A stretch of DNA of 64,000 nt from Clostridia bacterium. GTDB lineage: Bacteria; Bacillota; Clostridia; Peptostreptococcales; Anaerovoracaceae. Shown in pieces: positions 59,918 to 64,000 of the stretch; the first letter of the stretch is position 1; each line of letters opens with the position of its first letter. The DNA is taken from NCBI GenBank assembly GCA_902363595.1, contig CABJAP010000003.1:62001-126000 (forward strand), given 5' to 3'. The position numbers were made by a program, and so were the translations under genes. The notes beneath the pieces are model-generated. The model saw nothing but the letters and a program-made list of their open reading frames with translations. It was not told where the DNA came from and made no database searches.

Positions 59918-61210
59918 TTATCTCACCTGGCATTTACTACCGATTGAGCGGTAATATTTATTCAATGACTTACAGGACATTTTTGAAAGCAATCCGCCGA
60001 TGATACTGAAAACAGCGCAGATGACGACCATAGGGACAAAGGCGACCACAAGTCCCAGCTGCGGTCCGGCCACACCGACCACCGTATAGGCGATGGCCAT
60101 ACAGCCCATGGTAATCCCCAGATCCTCGGCCGCGTAGGAATCGGTCAGCATCACTGGATTCAGCGTGGTCATACCGTTGTAGGTAAACCCCTGAATCGCG
60201 CACATCACTCCGAAGAACATGAAATTGTCGGTGCCGATGAGGATTAGGATCAGCAGCAGTATGCCGTCAATAATCCCCAGATAGCAGGTCGTCTTATACG
60301 GTCCGATCTTATCGGAAATATATCCGATGACCACGCCCCCGGCTCCGGCGCCGATGGCAAAAGCCGATGCGACCCACGCTCCGTCAGCGCCCGATGCGCC
60401 ATAATTGGTTTTCGCCAGATAAGAAATATCTGTCACCAGCACATTACCGATCATTTGTATCAGGATCAGCGATACGAAGAAAATCCAGAAGGCCGGATAG
60501 GTAAACACCTTTTTCCAGCGCATGGTCGGTCTGGCTTCTTCGCTCTTTCCTTCCAGAGCCGCTTCCGCTTCTTCTTTTTCCGCCTCTTCCTGAAGCTTTG
60601 ACATGGTTTTGGCGTCGCCTTTGGTCGGATCAGTCACCAGCATGCAGCAGATGAACATAACGACGGCAAAGATCGCGCCCTGCCATACGAGGGCCATGCT
60701 CACATCCAGCTTTTCTATGAAAAAGTGCGCCATCGGAGCCATTGCCGCCCCGCCCAGCGCCTGGCTGCCGTAGAACAGGCCCATGACCAGTCCCTTTTTT
60801 CCCGGATACAGCACGTTGATCAAGGCCAGCGTCGCGATAAAAATGCCGAACATGGCCAGCGAGGCCACAATGCCCTGCGAAAAGATAAATACGGCTACCG
60901 AAGACGTAAGGCCGCTCACCAGAATGGTGAGACCGTATAATACGCCGGAGATGACCAGGATCTTTTTCATGCCGAACCTGCTGGAAAGCCATCCGCCTAC
61001 CACATAGGCCGGCACTTCGCAGAACATGGCCGTCGAATAGGCAAGTACGATGGTATTCATGGACCAGCCGTGGGCGTTATGCAGCGGCTCTACGTAAATA
61101 TTGAGAGCGTAAATGTAATTGCTGAGCACACCTACAATCAGAAGCATGATCATGCTGATAATGCCAGCTTTTTTAGAAATCTTCGGCCTGCTTATCAAGT
61201 TATCTGTCAT
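59918..61210 (-). CDS. MFS transporter, OFA-like
   Basis: A protein of 430 residues from MTDNLISRPKISKKAGIISM (61210; GGGAGGTGCCATT is upstream). Twelve membrane helices with a charged central loop (about 190-225, KLQEEAEKEEAEAALEGKSEE) and the motif SSRFGMKK after helix 2. It resembles the OFA family (oxalate/formate-type antiporters). Probably imports or exports the substrate of the neighbouring enzymes. Confidence 0.85.
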   Translation of the reverse strand: MTDNLISRPKISKKAGIISMIMLLIVGVLSNYIYALNIYVEPLHNAHGWSMNTIVLAYSTAMFCEVPAYVVGGWLSSRFGMKKILVISGVLYGLTILVSGLTSSVAVFIFSQGIVASLAMFGIFIATLALINVLYPGKKGLVMGLFYGSQALGGAAMAPMAHFFIEKLDVSMALVWQGAIFAVVMFICCMLVTDPTKGDAKTMSKLQEEAEKEEAEAALEGKSEEARPTMRWKKVFTYPAFWIFFVSLILIQMIGNVLVTDISYLAKTNYGASGADGAWVASAFAIGAGAGGVVIGYISDKIGPYKTTCYLGIIDGILLLILILIGTDNFMFFGVMCAIQGFTYNGMTTLNPVMLTDSYAAEDLGITMGCMAIAYTVVGVAGPQLGLVVAFVPMVVICAVFSIIGGLLSKMSCKSLNKYYRSIGSKCQVR

Positions 61211-61236
61211 AATGGCACCTCCCTTTTCAAGACCCA

Positions 61237-62673
61237 TCAGAGTTTTTCCGCGGCCGCCAAAGCGATTTCCGCAAAAGCCATGCCCACTGGTTCGAGCGCT
61301 TCCTGCGGGATCCGGTCAGGCTTATCGGACGGGTGATAAATGTACATTTCCCCGGAAACCATACTGACCACAGGAATCCCCGCTTCGTTGAAATAGTACG
61401 CATCTGAAATCACTTCATCTTCGCTGAACTCATACTCCTCACCGAGGCCGTTTTTCAGCTCCACCGGGCAGAAGAGGGTTTTATCCAGCTCATATTGTTT
61501 GAATTTGTCGATCACCATATCTTGCAGCCCCGGATACTTGGAAATATAGACCAGCCTGCTTTCAGGCTCGCCGGTCTCATGCTCAACGTAGTCGTCGTCA
61601 AAATAGGTTTCTTTTCCAATATGCTCCATAGCCAGGTCGAGAATTAGTTTTTCCCCCAGCTCCTGTCTCCTGCGTATAAAGGCCTGATGTCCCTCGTAAT
61701 CTGTGTAATGGGTATCCGTAGCCGCGAACATCATCGTCTTTTCACGCTGTTCTTTGGGAAGCCGGGAAAAATACTTGGCTAGTGCCAGCATTTCTGAAAT
61801 TCCCGAAGCATCCTGGACCGCGCCGGAAAAGACTGCATCGTGGTGGGAGTGGGCAAGGATGATCTCCGGCGATTTGCCAGCCAGCTTTCCGCTCACATTC
61901 AGGGCATTCTTATATCCGTAGGTGGATTTCATCTTCATATGGCCTTTGAGCTGGGACTGCTTTGCGAATTTTTCCTTCAATTCTCTGCCGCTGCTTCTCG
62001 AAATCCACAGAGCGGGCAGCGACATATAGTCGACGCCATAAAGATTGCCGATATCATCGTAATCTTCACTGTACCAATACGGGTCGTCGTAATAATTTTC
62101 CAGAATGCCGACAAATCCGGCGGCTCCGCTGTGGAGCGCTCTGTAATAGTTAAACGGCCAGTTGCCCGGCGTATAGATATGGTATTTTTTCAGTTCCTTG
62201 GCGGCTTTTCCCTGGGGGTCATAGAGCTGGGCTCCTTCAAACATTTCCATCAGGCCGGTAATATCAATGGGCGGAAAATAGATGTCGCAAACGACAATCT
62301 TGCCTTTGATATCCACATTTGCAAAGTCCTCCTCTTCTCCGCTTCCCAGGTAAAGAAATTCTTGCGCTTCTCCGTCAGTTCCGATTTCAAAGGTGCCGCT
62401 TTCCGCGCCTCGGTTGGTGCCGTTGGCGTAAAAGCATGGGATTTCCCCGCCGTCAATGCTCAAGGCGTAATCCTCTACCGTCATGCAGATTGAAGGCACC
62501 TTTTCAATTTTTACGTCTTCCAGTCCGAAGCTCCTCATTTTTTCCGCAATATATTCGGCGGATTTTCTGCCTTCCGGTGTGCCGGTTTTTCTGTGTCCCC
62601 ACTGGCTCAGGTCCTCAATCCAGGAGAAGATTTCCTCTTTTTTCGGAAATAGCGCTTTGTTGATCAATGTCAT
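61237..62673 (-). CDS. M28-family metallopeptidase-like protein with PA domain
   Basis: A protein of 478 residues without a signal peptide. A PA-like insert (about 110-230) is followed by the metal-binding AHSHHDAVFSGAVQDASGISE (His277, Asp279, Asp288). The usual Glu-Glu pair of M28 enzymes is replaced by DTHYTDYEG (about 320-328). The zinc chemistry may therefore be altered. A late His (YHPSDKPDRI) is retained. It lies between the MFS gene and another M28-like gene. Confidence 0.85.
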   Translation of the reverse strand: MTLINKALFPKKEEIFSWIEDLSQWGHRKTGTPEGRKSAEYIAEKMRSFGLEDVKIEKVPSICMTVEDYALSIDGGEIPCFYANGTNRGAESGTFEIGTDGEAQEFLYLGSGEEEDFANVDIKGKIVVCDIYFPPIDITGLMEMFEGAQLYDPQGKAAKELKKYHIYTPGNWPFNYYRALHSGAAGFVGILENYYDDPYWYSEDYDDIGNLYGVDYMSLPALWISRSSGRELKEKFAKQSQLKGHMKMKSTYGYKNALNVSGKLAGKSPEIILAHSHHDAVFSGAVQDASGISEMLALAKYFSRLPKEQREKTMMFAATDTHYTDYEGHQAFIRRRQELGEKLILDLAMEHIGKETYFDDDYVEHETGEPESRLVYISKYPGLQDMVIDKFKQYELDKTLFCPVELKNGLGEEYEFSEDEVISDAYYFNEAGIPVVSMVSGEMYIYHPSDKPDRIPQEALEPVGMAFAEIALAAAEKL

Positions 62674-62685
62674 AAATAAAACCTC

Positions 62686-64000
62686 CTAATCGTTTTTCAG
62701 TATGGTGATGGCTTTTCTGATGCTGTCTTTTTCTTCGGCCATTGTCTCGGCCATGTATTTCTTTTCCTCTTCTATCGCTTCCTCTATCTCATGGAGGGTA
62801 TCGCGAAAAAAGCGGTTTCGCAGTGGTCTGACTTTCAGAATCAGGCCCGCCTTGATCATGGATAATGGATTTCTGAATCCGCTTGACGTCATATTGAGCT
62901 TACGTAGCAGGTTGTTGACAAGGGCATAGCAAGTGGAAACATAGACTTCTCTCCCTCTGGCCCAGGTTCTTTTATCCGCGTACTTTGGAGAACAAATCTG
63001 CGCCTGCATATGCTCGACAATCTGCTCGCTAAAGTAATAAGAGGCTAAGGCTAAATCAACGTAGGCGATCCCTTCCTCCATGGCCTTTTCCAAATTGCCT
63101 TTTTGGATCAAGGCGATTGTATTGAATAGAGCTTCGATGTCTTCCGCGTATTTGGCGCTTCCTAGGCATAAGAAATCAAATTGGTTGATTTTGTCGATTT
63201 CACGGGAAAACAGTTCGTATATCTGCAGCGTCCGCACATTTTCCTTTCTCGCTTCATCGTAATGCTGTTTTCGTCTGGCTTGGCTAAGGCCCTTTTCCAA
63301 CTGTCCAAGATATCGGTCATTGCCGCTTACTATCGTCTGTGCCGCGGCCTTTCCCCATTGCTCCAGTTCATCGACAGCTGCAAAGTATACTTCACAGGAA
63401 AGGCCGAGTTTGTTCAGTAATTCGCCTTTTAGCTCTCGTTTGATTCGCTGGGCCTGTTCGGAAAAATCAATTCGCAGATAAGGCATCTGGTCGAGATAAA
63501 TGCCCAGACCTCCGTAGAATCTCGCCGTGTCTTCCAAGGCTTTTACATCAAAGATTTCCCAGTTATCGTGGTTGGAATGGTCTCTGCCTATGTAGGGTGA
63601 AGTGCCCTGTTCCATCTGTTCGGTGATGATATCGTTTCCAAATACGGGAATCCCTTCCCCATGATAGGAAATGCCGTCGCACCAGGAGCACAAATAGTAG
63701 CTTTCCGTATCCACTTCTTCGGCTATTGCTTGGAATCCGCCCACCAGCCTTGGTGCATAACTAAAATAATCCTCAAGCAAGCCGCTGCCGCCGATACAGC
63801 CTATTGCTTTCAGCTCCTTCAGGCTTAAGGCCGTGTATTCAAAGTTGATATTGGCGATCACCTTTCCTGTCCACTGGGGTTTTGCTTCGTGAACCAGTTT
63901 GTAGGAGCCGTGGATGTATGGGTATCTGGTATCGGTCCGGCCGGTTTCGTGGCTGCCGTGGAACGCAAAGATGATCGTCCTTGCAGGCACATATCCGGAG
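62686..64000 (-). CDS. M28-like peptidase homologue (partial at the window edge)
   Basis: The frame is open at position 64000, so the N-terminus lies outside. The visible part starts with SGYVPARTIIFAFHGSHETGR, a variant of the M28 core with FAFHGSHE in place of the usual EE region, and ends in a long helical C-terminal region (EEAIEEEKKYMAETMAEEKDSI). It is downstream of nothing visible and upstream of the intact M28 gene, 13 bases apart, as part of the operon. Confidence 0.75.
   Translation of the reverse strand, partial: SGYVPARTIIFAFHGSHETGRTDTRYPYIHGSYKLVHEAKPQWTGKVIANINFEYTALSLKELKAIGCIGGSGLLEDYFSYAPRLVGGFQAIAEEVDTESYYLCSWCDGISYHGEGIPVFGNDIITEQMEQGTSPYIGRDHSNHDNWEIFDVKALEDTARFYGGLGIYLDQMPYLRIDFSEQAQRIKRELKGELLNKLGLSCEVYFAAVDELEQWGKAAAQTIVSGNDRYLGQLEKGLSQARRKQHYDEARKENVRTLQIYELFSREIDKINQFDFLCLGSAKYAEDIEALFNTIALIQKGNLEKAMEEGIAYVDLALASYYFSEQIVEHMQAQICSPKYADKRTWARGREVYVSTCYALVNNLLRKLNMTSSGFRNPLSMIKAGLILKVRPLRNRFFRDTLHEIEEAIEEEKKYMAETMAEEKDSIRKAITILKND

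Noticed and set aside
1..64000. CRISPR array, tRNA or rRNA genes
   Set aside because: No regularly spaced repeats, cloverleaf sequences or rRNA stretches were noticed, though a covariance search was not possible.

Overview
The window looks like a gut-type member of the Clostridia (Firmicutes). Shine-Dalgarno sites are strong (AAGGAGG), the mobile elements are of clostridial Tn1549/CTn and Tn4451 type, and the housekeeping genes are those of an anaerobe (2-enoate-reductase-like flavoenzyme, Fe-S reductases, OFA-type transporter). No rRNA, tRNA or CRISPR array was seen. Species cannot be fixed from the sequence alone.

Layout. (1) About 1-6000 is visibly AT-rich and holds small, mostly leftward genes: two DUF3795 proteins, a transglutaminase-like protein, a DUF6440 protein, two XRE regulators, a VOC protein and a SLOG protein. 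It may be cargo of the element that follows or flanking chromosome. (2) About 6045-49195 is most of a Tn1549/CTn-type integrative conjugative element (ICE), read leftward. Its transfer and replication module contains a DUF6017 initiator-like protein, a toprim primase, LPD1 and DUF3846 proteins, PcfB, the VirD4 coupling protein, Maff2, TrbL/VirB6, SpoVG, an MT-A70 methylase, PrgI, VirB4, an M23+NlpC/P60 hydrolase, DUF4315 and DUF4366 proteins, and a giant surface adhesin fused to its own class B sortase. Its cargo is an AbiE toxin-antitoxin pair and a dut-thyX cassette. The ICE's integrase and relaxase are not in the window and are probably to the left.

Two further elements sit inside the ICE. 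A recombinase-in-trio (RIT) element (16411-19887) has three overlapping tyrosine recombinases and perfect 29-bp terminal inverted repeats. A 10.8-kb Tn4451-like integrative mobilizable element (27478-38234) splits the ICE's maff2 gene. It encodes a large serine recombinase, TnpW, replication proteins, MobC and MobL with a structured oriT candidate, sigma-like regulators, a methyltransferase and tet(W) with its attenuator leader. This is a three-level nest in which the small element would travel with, or be mobilised by, the ICE.

(3) At the right boundary the ICE interrupts a chromosomal fic gene exactly in its HPFxxGN active-site motif, so the fic C-terminus is lost from this side. (4) About 49200-64000 is host chromosome: a DUF523/small ORF/nitroreductase/QueG-like cluster, a cardiolipin-synthase remnant, a TetR-flavodoxin-flavodoxin operon with an operator palindrome, an Rpn-type nuclease, and a leftward operon of M28 peptidase homologues, an MFS transporter, a saccharopine-dehydrogenase-like enzyme and a BaiCD-like flavoenzyme that ends in a broken M28 gene.
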